Origin: Clytia hemisphaerica | Taxonomy: Eukaryota > Cnidaria > Hydrozoa > Leptothecata > Clytiidae | DNA length: 64,000 nucleotides | Direction: 5' to 3' | Assembly: GCA_902728285.1 (NCBI GenBank) | Contig: CACVBU010000737.1 | Coordinates: 1-64,000 of the forward strand | Position numbers and translations under genes: made by a program | In this document: piece by piece, positions 11,332 to 23,844 of the stretch | How the letters are laid out: each line of letters starts with the position of its first letter | Position numbering within the stretch: the first letter of the stretch is position 1 | Notes under the pieces: model-generated | Told to the model about the DNA's origin: nothing | What the model saw: the letters and a program-made list of their open reading frames with translations, nothing else | The model's database searches: none

Positions 11332-11964
11332 AGCAAAATCACGCAATTCATAACATATTATACCGAACTGGCAAAAGACGGGGGTAATGTTATTATAATA
11401 TGGGTAAAAGTACCCCTTTTTTAAACCTGACTGAAATTCGAGCCGTTACTAGCAACCCTGCGGGGCCCAAGGCGCCGAGTATGCACCCGGCACAGTGACA
11501 AGCCGTTACTAGCAACCCTGACCCTAACTAACTGACAATAATCGAATCCTGACCCCCAGAAAATTACCACGGACTAGAGAGAACGAAAAAAATTGAAGGG
11601 GCGGAATTGTTGATTGAAACTAGTTTTCACCGTTCGTTCTTTCGTTTGTTCGTTATGAGCTTTTTTCGAGATTTGCTCCTTAGCTCTTTATGATTTGATG
11701 CAAAATGAAAATGCCCAAAATGTGACGGAGCCAAAACCATTTTTTGGCTCATTAATTGAATCTTTATTGATAAAAATCACTATTTATAAGCATGCATCTA
11801 TGTTCGATTTTTTGATGAGATAGATATTCTTTTCCTTCCAATCCCATCCCATAGTACCACCCAATGGGCACGGTGTACAATCAGTGATGAAAATAAACGA
11901 CAAATTTTAGTAAATGGTAACTATTTGTGTTCTGAATGATTATTTTAACGGTCATGCTCACATA
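11332..11964. other. Unit 1 spacer with a direct repeat
   Basis: AGCCGTTACTAGCAACCCTG occurs at 11442-11461 and again at 11502-11521. From about 11630 the sequence matches 24830 onward and 54190 onward, which lies in the last ETHE1 intron in the other units, so the unit 1 deletion or replacement ends near here. No gene seen. Confidence 0.6.
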
Positions 11965-12205
11965 CAGGGTGTCCCTAATAAAAGTATCGAGTTTGAACAT
12001 GCGATTGAGTAAAAAAGTTTGTGTGTGTTATCGCTAAAATATAAGAACGTTCTCCATCAAATAGGCTCATTACAAAAGGTAGTTACAACGTATAAATTAA
12101 TCAATAAAAAGAGGGAGAGCTTAAAATACAATTTTGTGAATACACACTTAAAACTTTCTACTCAATCGCATGTTCAAATTCGATACTTTTATTAGGGACA
12201 CCCTG
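11965..12205. mobile_element. 241-bp Tc1/mariner-type MITE, TA target duplication
   Basis: Ends are long inverted repeats beginning CAGGGTGTCCCTAATAAAAG. It is flanked by TA on both sides, and unit 3 (about 54570) has the empty site ACATAGATCTTAA, so the insertion followed TA duplication. It is specific to unit 1 and lies in the equivalent of the last ETHE1 intron. No coding capacity. Confidence 0.85.
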
Positions 12206-12341
12206 TAGATCTTAATTATATAAGTGTTAAATGCATAGCCAAGTAGGGCAATAAAGATAATCGCTTGTTGATCTTTTGATCAATCTACGGTTGTTGTTTT
12301 ATATCGTTAATAGTTATATTCTTCAAATTTCTTTTTTCTAG

Positions 12342-12415
12342 ATGAAGCTGTTCCTTGGAATATGAAATGCGGATCAAGTCAGTTAGGTCAATTACGTATG
12401 GATGGTGGTGAATAA
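12342..12415 (+). pseudogene. ETHE1: ETHE1 last-exon fragment, unit 1
   Basis: A TTTTTCTAG acceptor is followed by 74 bases encoding (D)EAVPWNMKCGSSQLGQLR and a short tail to a TAA. This matches the C-terminus of ETHE1, the mitochondrial persulfide dioxygenase of the metallo-beta-lactamase fold, whose C-terminus typically has a (D)xAVPxNMxCG motif. The two preceding exons found in units 2 and 3 are absent here, so this is an isolated gene fragment carried by the duplication. Confidence 0.8.
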
Positions 12416-13250
12416 ATTATGCAAAGAATCAATTATGCCGAATTGAATAATTATCAATGATTGCATCGATTCGAGAAGTCAGTAGCGTTTCTCATGGGTG
12501 TAGGAAAATTCGTGTGGGAGAGCAGATTTTTATGACAAAGTAATTATCTATTCATAACATGTTAACTTCGTAACAAAACTTTTCCCTCCTAGAGAAATTG
12601 CCCAACACCCTTGAGAATGCTACTGGGAACTCCCTTTTTTAGAAGGCCCAATAAACGGGTAGCGTTTGCCTGAAAAATTATTTTGTTTTTAATGCAAAGA
12701 GTAAAATGAATCTTGATCATCTAAATTTGAGTCTTTTTCAACAAGAAACTTTAATTATTACACCCCTGTGTCACAAACCCACTGCGACCCCAAACTCACT
12801 GCCGTCGCCGGTGGGAAAATACCCTGGAATTTCAGCCCCACTGGGAAAATGACTTTGATTTCATTCCCATTCGAGATTCAATCTTTGAGACTGAGGCTGT
12901 TGTATACTTTTATTCCCCTTTTGAGAATTAGCCCTTGATTTGCTAAAGATTATTTTATTTTTTTGGCATTTTTGAGCCTTCTTTTTGTGTATGCATGCTT
13001 ATGATAATTATGTCACATTGTGCAAACACCCAAAATATTTGTTCATTGATGATGCTAGTTAATTTGTAACGTACAAACATTTTTTATAATACATTTCATT
13101 TATAAGAACGCACTAAATATAAGAAATTGATAGGAACCACAATGAATAAGAATATGCTAAAAATGTTTAGATCCTAACCTAGGAATACCCTTTCTGAAAA
13201 ATGTTAAGAATATCTGTGAGAAAATGGAAACATCATTTTTATAAAAAAGC
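12416..13250. repeat. Spacer 3' of the ETHE1 fragment, unit 1
   Basis: Homologous to 25380-27280 but shortened. It contains the left part of the ACACCCCTGTGTCA MITE (from about 12761), so that insertion predates the duplication; its right part and several hundred flanking bases are deleted. The final ~110 bases are an inverted copy of a motif found near 7960 (see findings). No gene seen. Confidence 0.65.
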
Positions 13251-14440
13251 GTGTTTGAGATGTAGAAAGGCTGTGGCTCAATATTATTTACGGGGATGCT
13301 TGTTCCCGGTGTCAAATTTTATTTTCTGTTGAATCACGTAATTTTATTGTTTTGATTCAATATATTGAAGCTTCATTCTTTAATTTAGTTTAAAATGGTA
13401 CTGTAGGTTTTTGGAAGTTTCTTAACTTCCAGAAAGAGAAGATTTAGCAAAAGGGTTTATTGTTCGTGACCAGGTTTCCGAAACCTGACGAAAGAAGTGA
13501 GCATTATTGAAATTAAAGTCTGATTGATCTGACGCCACTAGAAACATTTTTCGGACTTACTTTTCTTTTATACTGGAAACATTGTTAATCGAATAGAAAC
13601 ATTTGAAAACTGAAACACGCAAAATTTTTCAATTTGAAGGGAACGACGCATGGTATATTTATTAAATGCTGATCTAGCATTGGCACAAACATCCATACGG
13701 AGGAGTATTTAGGAGTGCTGGATCATAACAAAAACCAAAAGTGACTTTATTCCAAAAAATATATTCAAAAAAGTGAATATAATTTACTATAATGTTCAAC
13801 AACAACAACACAAAAAGACTTACATAAAACTGAAAGAAAGAAAGAATGTCTTTTTCTTTTGAATGAAATCGAGTGTTTCTATTTTTAAATGAAGACATTC
13901 TATTGTGAATATATTCGAAAACTTCTTTGCAATCTTCTTGTTAACATTTTGTCTTCATTCACTTTCGTTTACTGTTGAAAACATAACAAAGTTTTAGCTA
14001 TACTCTTAAACCGCTTATAACTGTTGGTTAAGCCAATCAGCTTTCGGGCTGACATCAGCATGTATTTCAGAGTATACCATGGAAGTGCCACCAAATCCGA
14101 CCCCTACTATAAGTATAGCGCTATTGCCTTTAATGAAAAAAGTTGCTAGTGGCAGCCCCATCATCTCAAAGGACGATAAAAAACTTAAAGAAATCGGTTT
14201 TTGAAACAAAAAATGTTTCAAAATATCATCAAAGAGTTTTTGCCTAGTTGTAGCTTCGTGACGGTGACAAAAAATCGTTTTCTTGAAATCTCAGTGAAAT
14301 AACAGTGGACTACAGTACAGAAAAATACAATTTTTTGTTTAGGTTTTTGTAAATGTGAGCAAATTCAGTTTAACTCTCTGTTCCTTAACTTTTCTTTATT
14401 TTTTCGGAACATTTTCAGCCTCGAGCTCATTATAAACTTA
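13251..14440. other. Unit 1 segment with no recognised content
   Basis: About 1.2 kb without clear homology to the other units and without a convincing gene. Open frames at 13674-13898 and 14015-14221 (minus) are short and compositionally unremarkable. It may be a unit-specific insertion or ancestral sequence lost from other units. Confidence 0.4.
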
Positions 14441-15127
14441 TATATTAAAAAAAGGCGTACAATTTTTATTTGAAAGGCTTTCAGTAATTAAATTAACAAA
14501 AGTAAAACAAAAGCTAATATATTTTCTTCTCCAGTAAAATTTCACCCAACGAAATAGACCCTTGATTTAATTCAGAAATTCAGTTATCAAAGACGACGAG
14601 AGTTTTTGATGACATTTTTGTTGTTTATAAATAATGTTGGAATATAAAGATAAACGTTCAAATTGAAAGTTGAAATAAAATTTAGTAAAACAAATAGTTT
14701 TTTGATGACAAGAAAAAACATTTACATTAATTTTGTAAGTGAAAAAATATTTTTACAAATAGTTTCTAAAAATTAAAAAAAAGCGTAAGATATGTTAATA
14801 GTCTACATTTTTTTATAAAAACGTTAAAAGATTTTGAAGCCTCTTAGATGCTCTTAAACTTTTAGGGTTAAAACTTTGAAATGATTTTCCATCCATTTTG
14901 TTTACATATATGCATAAAAGTTGCAGATTTAAGAGCTTGAGTAAGCCAATAAGAAAAACGATGTTGCTTAAAAAAATACACAATTGGTGACTCCATTTCG
15001 GTATCAAAGAAAATATTTGTTTCTTTAAAATGATAAAATGTAACAAAAACTGAAATAATTATCTCGAAAATTCTATGTACTAAGTTCAAAGATTATGATT
15101 AATTATTTAAGTCTTAGTCTTTTAAGT
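14441..15127. repeat. 3' flank of nuclease-helicase copy 2
   Basis: Continuous copy of the block that is interrupted by transposons in unit 1 (270-3720). It therefore supplies the empty sites for the 2.1-kb element and for the hAT-like MITE. No gene seen. Confidence 0.75.
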
Positions 15128-18100
15128 TTAATCATCAGAAGAATCGTCACTATCGGTTTCATCTAAAGAATCGCCACTATCGGTTTCATCTGAAGATACT
15201 TCACTATCGAAAATTCTTCTTTCATCAACAATCATGAGATTCGTCGTGCATCTCATGATGTAATTACATATATGGCCATCAAAATCACCCGGGTATGCTC
15301 CCTTGATGATGATGATGTTATTCCATTCAAAACCGGAAATTAAATCATAGCCCTTAATCAATAAAATGTTTCCGTCTACGAGAAATTGATATGGACTTTC
15401 ACCTTCATTGAAATCGTTTTTGTATATGCCATACCTTTTCCATTTCAATTGCAACTTGTTCAATGTTTGAAGATCATCATCATCCTCGTATGGAATATCA
15501 TATATCACTAGCACTCCATCGTTCGCGATCTTTCTCATTTCTGTGATGCCGTTTTCAAATGAGTCGGAATGGTAGGGTTGTTTTCCATTAGGGTGATTCG
15601 GTGGTGGAAGTACTATCCCTTCTTTATAGAGCGAAGTTTTTCTTTCTTCAAATGCCTCTCTAACGATACTTTCACAGTTTCTTAAATTTACGTCAAGTTC
15701 ATATTTCATGAAATCGTCATACATCGAAAGATCTTCATTACCTTTTAAAAGATCCCGATGACCGTACCCGTTTGATGCAATCCAAATCACATCAACGTGT
15801 TCTTTGACTTTCATTATCATATCTTTCATTGGATTATTGGGAATATAACACTCATCGATGAATAACGCTTTGATGTTTCCCGTTCGAATCCTTTTCGTCA
15901 GCTTTTCAGTTTCCTCTTTATTCTTTTCATCGATATCGGTAATGCCGAACTGTTTGTAAGAAAAGAAATATATTATTTTAAGTAAATCTGTTCATTTGCA
16001 TGCAAAGGATCCTAAAAGTCTCTTACGGAAAAATGCACGATAAAATTTTAATTGAACTATCGTTTCTGACTTTTCTTCAATAATACCGGTAAGCTTAAAA
16101 CATTTACAGTATTAATAGTATATCAGTGCAATATTAGTTTTATAAAGTTGTTTCATGTTTTAAATTCAAAATGGTCACTCAGTCTCTCATACATAAAAAG
16201 CCTAATTTTTGGCACACTTGGGGATTAGAAAGTTTTTTTCCGAATAGAAAAAATGCAATAAACAAACCATGAATCTGCGTTGACAACAGTCTTAAAACGA
16301 TCTCAATTTTCTTTTACTTTTACTGCTCTTTTCAGTTATTCTACGATATCATTTATAATCGATAAAACAATGTATTGTAACATAGTTTGGAGTCAATCGA
16401 TCAATCAAAGCCGTTTTTTTAGTTAAAATTAGAAAAAGATTCAAAATTAGATTCAAAATGCAACTCACATAGTATTCTCTGTATCCATAAACCTCAACTC
16501 CATGTTCTTTTCCCAATTTGTCTTTCAAACTCCACTCGAGAAGGGTTACTCTGCTATCATCATCCCTCTCAATGACATACATAACACGTCCTTTGTATTG
16601 CGCCATTTCACTCAATTGTTTCGCTTTCTCCTGAAGGATGAATGACTTGCCGCATCCGTAAGGGGCATAAAAGAGGATCTTATTGAATTCAGAAGTGTCT
16701 GTCTTCATGATGGGAAGTTGACGCTGACTGTAAAAGAGTATGTTGTCAGTAGTGCAGACGGTATCGATGGCTTGCGAGATATACTCGACCCAGTTTGACG
16801 TTGTAATGGGTGCTGTTTTTGAAGCGTGAATGGCAAACACAATTATTCTTAGGAGGTCTTTAACTTGATTTACTGCTGGGATGAAAGGTATTCCAGACGG
16901 AACGGTCGGATATTTTGCCAACGCGGTGGATAACCAACATTTCAAATCTGTTTCTTGGTCAATGTAATGTTGATTGTTGAAGAAAAGGTAGTCCTTCTCA
17001 ACAAAAATGGCTGGATGGTACGTCCAGCCTTGTCCCAATTGATCACTCAATCTCTCTTCTATCAATTTATGGTATTTATCCAACTGGTCAAAAGCTTTTA
17101 TATTTAGTGTCCGTTTGATTTCAATGCCTATGATTAATTTCCTGGTCCACGAGAAAATAAGGACGTCAATCTCCTGATGCATTTTCTTTTGGACATTGGT
17201 GAGAAAGTTGATGGAACTGAGAATCACAGTATCTTGAAGAACAGGATCGTCTTTGAGGGAATAGATTTTTTCAAAAAATGAGTGTTCACCTTTTTCACCG
17301 ACCTCCGATAGAACTAATCCGAAAAGCCATTTTATTGTTGGATGGGATGGTGGGTTTTGTTTGACCAAGTTTTCGACTTCTTTTTTAACGTCTTTTAACT
17401 TCTGGAAATGAAATTAGGGATTAAAAAAAACTTTACTCTTTGAAAGCGATGGATTCCATCGAGGTGTACAAACGAATTCTTTCTTTTACTGAACTATATC
17501 AACCTGGAATAAACTGTCAAAAATTGTCGCTGAGGCAAAACCAGTCAAAGTATTCAAAGAGACAAAAAGATTCGACACAAGACAATTGACAATAATAATC
17601 ACGATCAGCTTCAGGTCCTCTTTCACCTAGAACTTTTTTACCTTAGGATTTTTATAAATTTCGAGAAACAAATTGTTGATAAGTTACCTTATTTTTAAGA
17701 GTTTGTTCCAGTTTTGATCCTGGTGATTTTAAAGCCAATTCCTGAATACATGCTTGGATGAATGTGTCTTTGTCCTCAGTTGTTGATGGTAGAGTTATAT
17801 TGACTGTTTCCAACTCTTTGACCATTAGATACTTTATCTTTACATTGAGAATCCAATTACTGAATTCTTTTCCATTGATTTCCCTGTTAGTGTTGTTTTC
17901 TTGCAATTCAGAGAAAGCTTGAAGTCCCTTTGTTAACCAATGGAGATAATGGAAATATTGAAGCTCACGTGTGAACCAATGGGCTGGCGAATCCTTCTTC
18001 AAATTATCCAAACATTTCTTAAGAGTGTTTATGTCAACATCGTAGTCAAGGAGGTGTACGGTTGAATCCTTCTTCGCGTATTGGTGTGATTGGAAAACCG

Positions 18101-18368
18101 GGGGAATAAATACAGGATCATGGCGGTTGGTGTTGAATAATGCTGAATCAGCATACTCTCTTAAGAGAAGCTGATCAGCGGCAAGAATAGGGTCGTTAAA
18201 TAACTGACCATTCCCGAGGTTGAACTTTCGGTTTTGTTTGTCGATGGTGGATTGTGCATTTATCAATATTTGATGATATAATGACGTTCGCGGGGTGCAT
18301 TTTGATGGATCGATAATCTGCGATTTCAGTGCAGCGACTTTCTGTTGAAAATTCAATTGTGATGCCAT
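15128..18368 (-). CDS. NERD-like nuclease / SF1-helicase-like protein, copy 2 (intact)
   Basis: Three exons, right to left: 17688-18368, 16469-17401 and 15128-15949, all phase-0 GT-AG, giving about 811 aa. Residues 1-227 (exon 1) are an unrecognised, mostly helical region. Exon 2 holds a NERD-like PD-(D/E)XK core: conserved Glu in GEKGEHSFF (about 266), Asp in QEIDVL (about 306), and E-x-K in IEIKR (about 321/323). It ends with the Walker A APYGCGKS (Lys about 479). Exon 3 holds Walker B ALFIDEC (Asp-Glu about 570/571), IWIASNG (motif III position), [10 protein letters not shown] (like SF1 motif IV), ISGFEW (motif V) and [10 protein letters not shown] (motif VI). A run of Ser/Asp/Glu ends the protein. 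The expected activity is DNA or RNA cleavage coupled to an ATP-driven motor. Family role in animals is unknown to me. No signal peptide or membrane segment, so probably intracellular. Confidence 0.85.
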
Positions 18369-20090
18369 TTAGAATAAGAATAAAAGTTTTTCTCGAATTA
18401 AAAGTCAAAAAATTACTCAAACCTTGTAGAAACACACATAAACATCAATGTTTATCAAGTAAAAAAGCATTTACTTTTCCGCCCTTGTATTACTCAGTGT
18501 CATTTGCTTCCATTCAGGGGGTAACAAACAATAAAATAGATCAAAATCGTGATCTTAGATGGAGAGTTTTTTTACTTTATAAAGACTTTGTGTGGATAAA
18601 AGTTCTCTACCTGCATGTTGTCAACTTGTTTTGTCTAAAATATACGAAAAAAGATATTGATCTTATAAACCCCCTGCCATAGATTCTTTTTATAAACATA
18701 AATAACTCTCTCGAGGTATCTAAGGCATCCTTTGAATATTTGTTTCTTATTTAGGGGGGTACATTATGACTAGGAGGATAAGACCATTCACTAAGACGTA
18801 GATTTTATTTGCCTTATTAAGACTTTGCTGTTGATAAAAGTTCTCCAACTGCATGTTTTCAATAGCATATTTTGTCAAAATGAATTACTAAAAACAATTA
18901 AAATGATTATATAAACCCCCTATCTGAGTTTCTTTATTACAAACGTTAATACTATAGCCGCATGTTTTCAACAATTATATAATCCCCTATCATAGTATCT
19001 TTTGGTAAGCTTCAATACTATTGTATGAATATCTATTCAACTTTAATCTTATAGTTATTTGTTCCTCGCTAAGATGATAAACTATAATTAGAGGGATTAG
19101 GAGGCTTAGAACATTCCCCAAGGAGGGACATTTCATTTTCCTTATTAAGAATTTGTTGTGGCTGAAAGTTGTCTCCAACAGTATGTTTTTTTTGTAAATG
19201 TAAGACCAAAGGTATTGAAAAGGATAATCTAAATCTGATAAATATACAATACCTTTTATTAGGAGCTTTCTAAAGGTATCTAGGGTGTCTTCTTAGACTG
19301 TTAATTATCGCTAAGCCCACAAATTACTTGCTTTTTTATAAGAATGGTGTTTTTTTTCATTTCATGATAGATGTTCTTAACTTTTTGGGGAAAAAAATCA
19401 TCCTAGAATATTCCTACAGTATTTTTAAGTTAGGACCCTAATTCAAACTAGATTTAACATTTAATTCATACGTCTAAAGCGTAAAATGGCCTGTTTGTGA
19501 AAGTAGCGAGCTTTACTTCGGTGTAATTTACAATTTATCTATTGAAAATGCACTAAAATGGTATTTTTAGCTTCAGTTACCTAATTGCCCATGATAGTGA
19601 TAGTCTTAGCATTTTCTTAATTTTTTGTCAAATTTCATCATGTATATAAAGTATAATTCTTATTAAAAAAGGCGTGTAATTGTTTGATGAAAACTGTTAT
19701 ATGGAGGGATTTTTAATATTATTCACAGGCACTTTACTTATAAGTGGGAAGTGTAAACAATTTACAGGGGGAACTATGTAAGAACATAAGGCTTCGTTGG
19801 AAAAAATATTAAGAACAAGCTAAAACAAAAATTTAAGCTCTGCTCAAACTCAAAAGTTTTGGATTTTCTTTTGAAAAAAACGTGTGTATAATATATTATG
19901 TATTAGATAAGGCATCGTTTATAGAATTTAATTAGACTAATTAGACTCTAATTCTTTTTAAATACATAACCGAATTGACAAAGTTCTACAATAATCTTCA
20001 TCTCAAGCATGTTTGATCGTAAATAAACCAGTTTTTTGTTGTGATTACATAAAAATGTTTCCGTGTCCCCTTAGCATTGAATTCATATTC
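18369..20090. repeat. 5' flank of copy 2
   Basis: Homologous to 6778-8786, with one or more of the ~250-bp repeats deleted. The terminal ~100 bases (AATAATCTTC...GTTTCCGTGTCCCC) lead directly into the minisatellite in units 1-3. A segment near 19330-19460 is one arm of an inverted repeat whose partner is at about 27170-27275. Confidence 0.65.
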
Positions 20091-21340
20091 AACCATACAT
20101 CCCTGTATAAGTGACCATACACCCCTGTATAAATGACCATACATCCCTGTATAAGTGACCATACACCCCTGCATAAGTGATCATACATTCCTGTATAAAT
20201 AACTATACACCCCTGTATAAGTGACCATACACCCCTGTATAACTGACCATACACCCCTGTATAACTGACCATACACCCCTGGTATAAGTTACCATACACC
20301 CTGTATAAGTGACCATACACCCCTGTACAAGTCACCATACACCCCTGTATAAGTGACCATACACCCCTGGTATAAGTGACCATACACCCCTGTACAAGTG
20401 ACCATACACCCCTGTATAAATGACCATACATCCCTGTATAAATGACCATACACCCCTGTATAAGTGACCATACACCCCTGTATAAGTGACCATACACCCC
20501 TGTATAAGTGACCATACACCCCTGGTATAAGTGACCATACACCCTGTATAAGTGACCATACACCCCTGTACAAGTCACCATACACCCCTGTATAAGTGAC
20601 CATACATCTCTGTTTAAGTGACCATACATTCCTGTATAAATAACTATACACCCCTGTATAAGTGACCATACACCCCTGTATAACTGACCATACACCCCTG
20701 TATAAGTGACCATACACCCCTGGTATAAGTTACCACACACCCTGTATAAGTGACCATACACCCCTGTACAAGTCACCATACACCCCTGTATAAGTGACCA
20801 TACACCCCTGGTATAAGTGACCATACACCCCTGTACAAGTGACCATACACCCCTGTATAAATGACCATACATCCCTGTATAAATGACCATACACCCCTGT
20901 ATAAGTGATCATACATCCATGTATAAGTCACCATACACCCCTGTACAAGTCACCATACACCCCTGTATAAGTGACCATACACCCCTGGTATAAGTGACCA
21001 TACACCCCTGTACAAGTGACCATACACCCCTGTATAAGTGAACATACACACCTGTATAAGTGACCATACGTCCCTGTACAAGTAATCATATATCCCTGTA
21101 TAAGTGATCATACATTCATGTATAAGTTACCATACATCCCGGTTTAAGTGATCATCCATCCCTGTTTAAGTGACCATACATCCCTGTGTAAGTGGCCATA
21201 CATCCCTCTATAAATGAACATACATCCTTGTATAATTGATAATACACCCCTGTATAAGTAACCATACATCCCTGTATAAGTGTTCATACACCCCTATATA
21301 AGTGATCATGCACCCCTTTTTAAACTACCATTCATCGTAG
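20091..21340. repeat. 22-bp minisatellite, unit 2
   Basis: Same 22-bp monomer family as unit 1, about 1.25 kb. Higher-order structure is visible: the variant CCTGTATAAATAACTATAC occurs at about 20190 and 20630, and the run CACCCTGTATAAGTGACC followed by CTGTACAAGTCACC recurs at about 20296, 20541 and 20737. Variants become more degenerate after 21060. Minus-strand frames are open for up to 281 codons because of monomer composition. Confidence 0.95.
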
Positions 21341-22035
21341 TTTAAATGGCTAGTGAATAATTGATGAAACATCCCTGTATATATAACCCAAGGAACCTTT
21401 AAGAAAAATTAACTAAATCATAACCCCTATTTAAGAGTTCAGTAGCTTCTTAAACATATTTTAGAAACACAGTGAACTTGTTTTTTAATTTGGAATAGAG
21501 CAGTTTTTTGAAAAGAAATATCTACTGCACATTAGATTAGAAATTGATTTCCGATGGGATATGAACCTTAAAAATTAGGACTGTTAACTTTTGAATCTAG
21601 AATAAGGACGAGAATTTGAATTATTTTTGACTAAATGTACATCAAGGTTTTCTCCCGCCAGGGGTTTTTAGCGGGTCACTGCATATTTATCATTATTGAC
21701 CCAAAAAAATAATATGAAATCGAATTTGATCTTGGAATAGATTTATTCAATCCATTGCAATCCTATTTTCCAAATTTAAGTCATCATTGCCATTCAACTA
21801 AAAGTATGACTTACATTCAGAATTCTCTTTCATGAGATTGACATTTTAACTCTCTCTATGTATTGTTTGGCGATCTAAAATTTCTTTATTTTCTTTATTA
21901 CGGCTTTCCTTTCACATCGGACAAACACTCGCTAGGCGACAACGTTTTCAAATATTTCTCAATCTTATCAAAAATAGAATCGAGCCTCAGGGAGGGGGAG
22001 GTACTATGGCTAAATTGTTATCAGATATGTGTAAA
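21341..22035. repeat. Conserved spacer, unit 2 (left part)
   Basis: Homologous to 51090-51650 in unit 3 (for example 'GGAACCTTTAAGAAAAATTA'), and absent from unit 1, where the minisatellite runs directly into the next block. No gene seen. Confidence 0.6.
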
Positions 22036-22752
22036 CATAGTATAAGAAAGCCGCGGCTGGAATATGTACCGCATTGTCTTTTCAGTTAATTGCTGTTCCA
22101 TCTCTGTCTCCGAGCTTTATAAGAACATCAAGATTGTCAGTTTATTATTGGTAAATAGTTTTTGAAATTTTTCTCTTATTTTCCTTCACAAGAAGATTTT
22201 TTATTTCTAGATATCTTTGAATCTGTACCCAATGAAACACTTTAACTGATTTTGGACATATTTTAGAGGTATTTTGTGGAAACGATACTTTTTCGCCAAA
22301 ATTAAAATTATAAGAACTATATTTAAGATGACAACTTTCCTGTCAGTTTGAATGATAAATTTTGAAGACGCTGGCTTGAAATTTTCACAGAGTTATCTTG
22401 ATGTACTATTTCATTGATTTCTAGAAAGATTTCACTGAAATATTGTGAAGGCATTTCGAGGCACCTTATTAATTTTTGAGTTCTTTCAGCCCAGCCATTT
22501 TGTGCTTGTTTAAATTTCTTATTGTTGATCTTTCCTGCACAATGATATTATAATGCAAGTGTATTATCAAGGGCATATAATTAATGTCTAAAACGCACTG
22601 CGAAGTAAGTATTAACGACAAACTAATAAAGTTTACCATTAAAGATGCTACACTACATATTTCTTGATCAACAAATAGTCATCAAATACGACAGAGATAG
22701 AACAGTAGAAATTCAGATGTTATCATTCCAGCCGCGGCTTTCTTATACTATG
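22036..22752. mobile_element. 717-bp TIR element with 7-bp target duplication
   Basis: Ends are inverted repeats beginning CATAGTATAAGAAAGCCGCG. The flanks are GTGTAAA at 22029-22035 and 22753-22759; unit 1 has the uninterrupted site near 10565. Internal sequence GACAGAGATAGAACA near the right end also occurs in the 745-bp element at 50110-50854, so these two are one family. No transposase frame, so non-autonomous. Confidence 0.85.
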
Positions 22753-23844
22753 GTGTAAAGAAGGGTCCCTTTTGTAAACCCTTAGAAGTCTCTCAAATGG
22801 GTACAGAGGAGGATATATTAGGAATCGACTCTCTGAAAGGGTCCCGAAATTACGAAATTACTCCATCAAAGGGTCATAAACTTTGGTAATTCTGAGCCAA
22901 ATTTTTGAAAAATAGTCTTTCAAAGGGTCACATAAATGTCAAAATTCACTCTCTCAAAGACTCGAATTTGTTGTTTGGATATACCCGTCAATTTATAAAC
23001 CTAGTACCCCTCCTAAAAAGAGCTCTCTAATTGCCGTATCTAATCCGTCTTTTTATTAAGTCTCTTTTTAACCATTTTAATTGTTGCTATATCCTTGATA
23101 ATCTATTTGACATGTTTTGCTATCTTTTCAACAATGATGTATTAAGGGATTATATTTTTAGTGAAATTCGTCTGCAACGTTTGAAATACGTTTGTTTAAT
23201 GTTAGTTAAATGTCTGGGAAAATTCGCTTCACCGCCAGAAGTACATTTTCCCAAAGGGCTTGCTAAGAAATCGCTGATCTAGAATCTAGAGCTGGAAAAA
23301 GTTAATTTTTTATTCGCCATCAATTTGAAAACAAAGAAAAATGCATAAATGCAATGAAAACAAAAGCCTGAGGGGCTACAAATGAATCTAATAAACCTTT
23401 CACCGAAGAAAAATCTTTTAGCTATCAAACATTAAAAGTTATGACAAAAATTTATTAAGAAAATCGTTTATCAAACGTTACTTTTTTTTGCCCTTTCTGT
23501 CCGACCCACCGACAAGACGTCGGTGCGAAACTTTTTTTTTCAAAAAAGTGAAAAACTTCAGGACTCAAAGAGTTAAGAATAAAATTAAGTTATACTTCTA
23601 TCTTTTAATTCCTGAAAAGTATGATTTGAATTCAGTGATTTCCACCTGAATCTGTACAGGCTGCACGTTGCCTTCGCATCAACGCCAAATTGAAAAAAGA
23701 TTTAATATCCCTAGATAAGAGAAATTGAACCAATCAAAAAAAAAAGAAAAACCTCCTCTGTAACCTCAGTCTCCTAGATGGCTGTATATGCCTAAAATCG
23801 TCGAGGCGATCCAACCAAGAAGCAACAGCCTTTCCCAGATGGTT
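22753..23844. repeat. Conserved spacer, unit 2 (right part)
   Basis: Homologous to 10570-11105 and 51670-52600. Includes 'TCCGACCCACCGACAAGACG' (23510 and 52420). No gene seen; the 83-codon frame at 23031-23282 is not kept in the other units. Confidence 0.6.
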
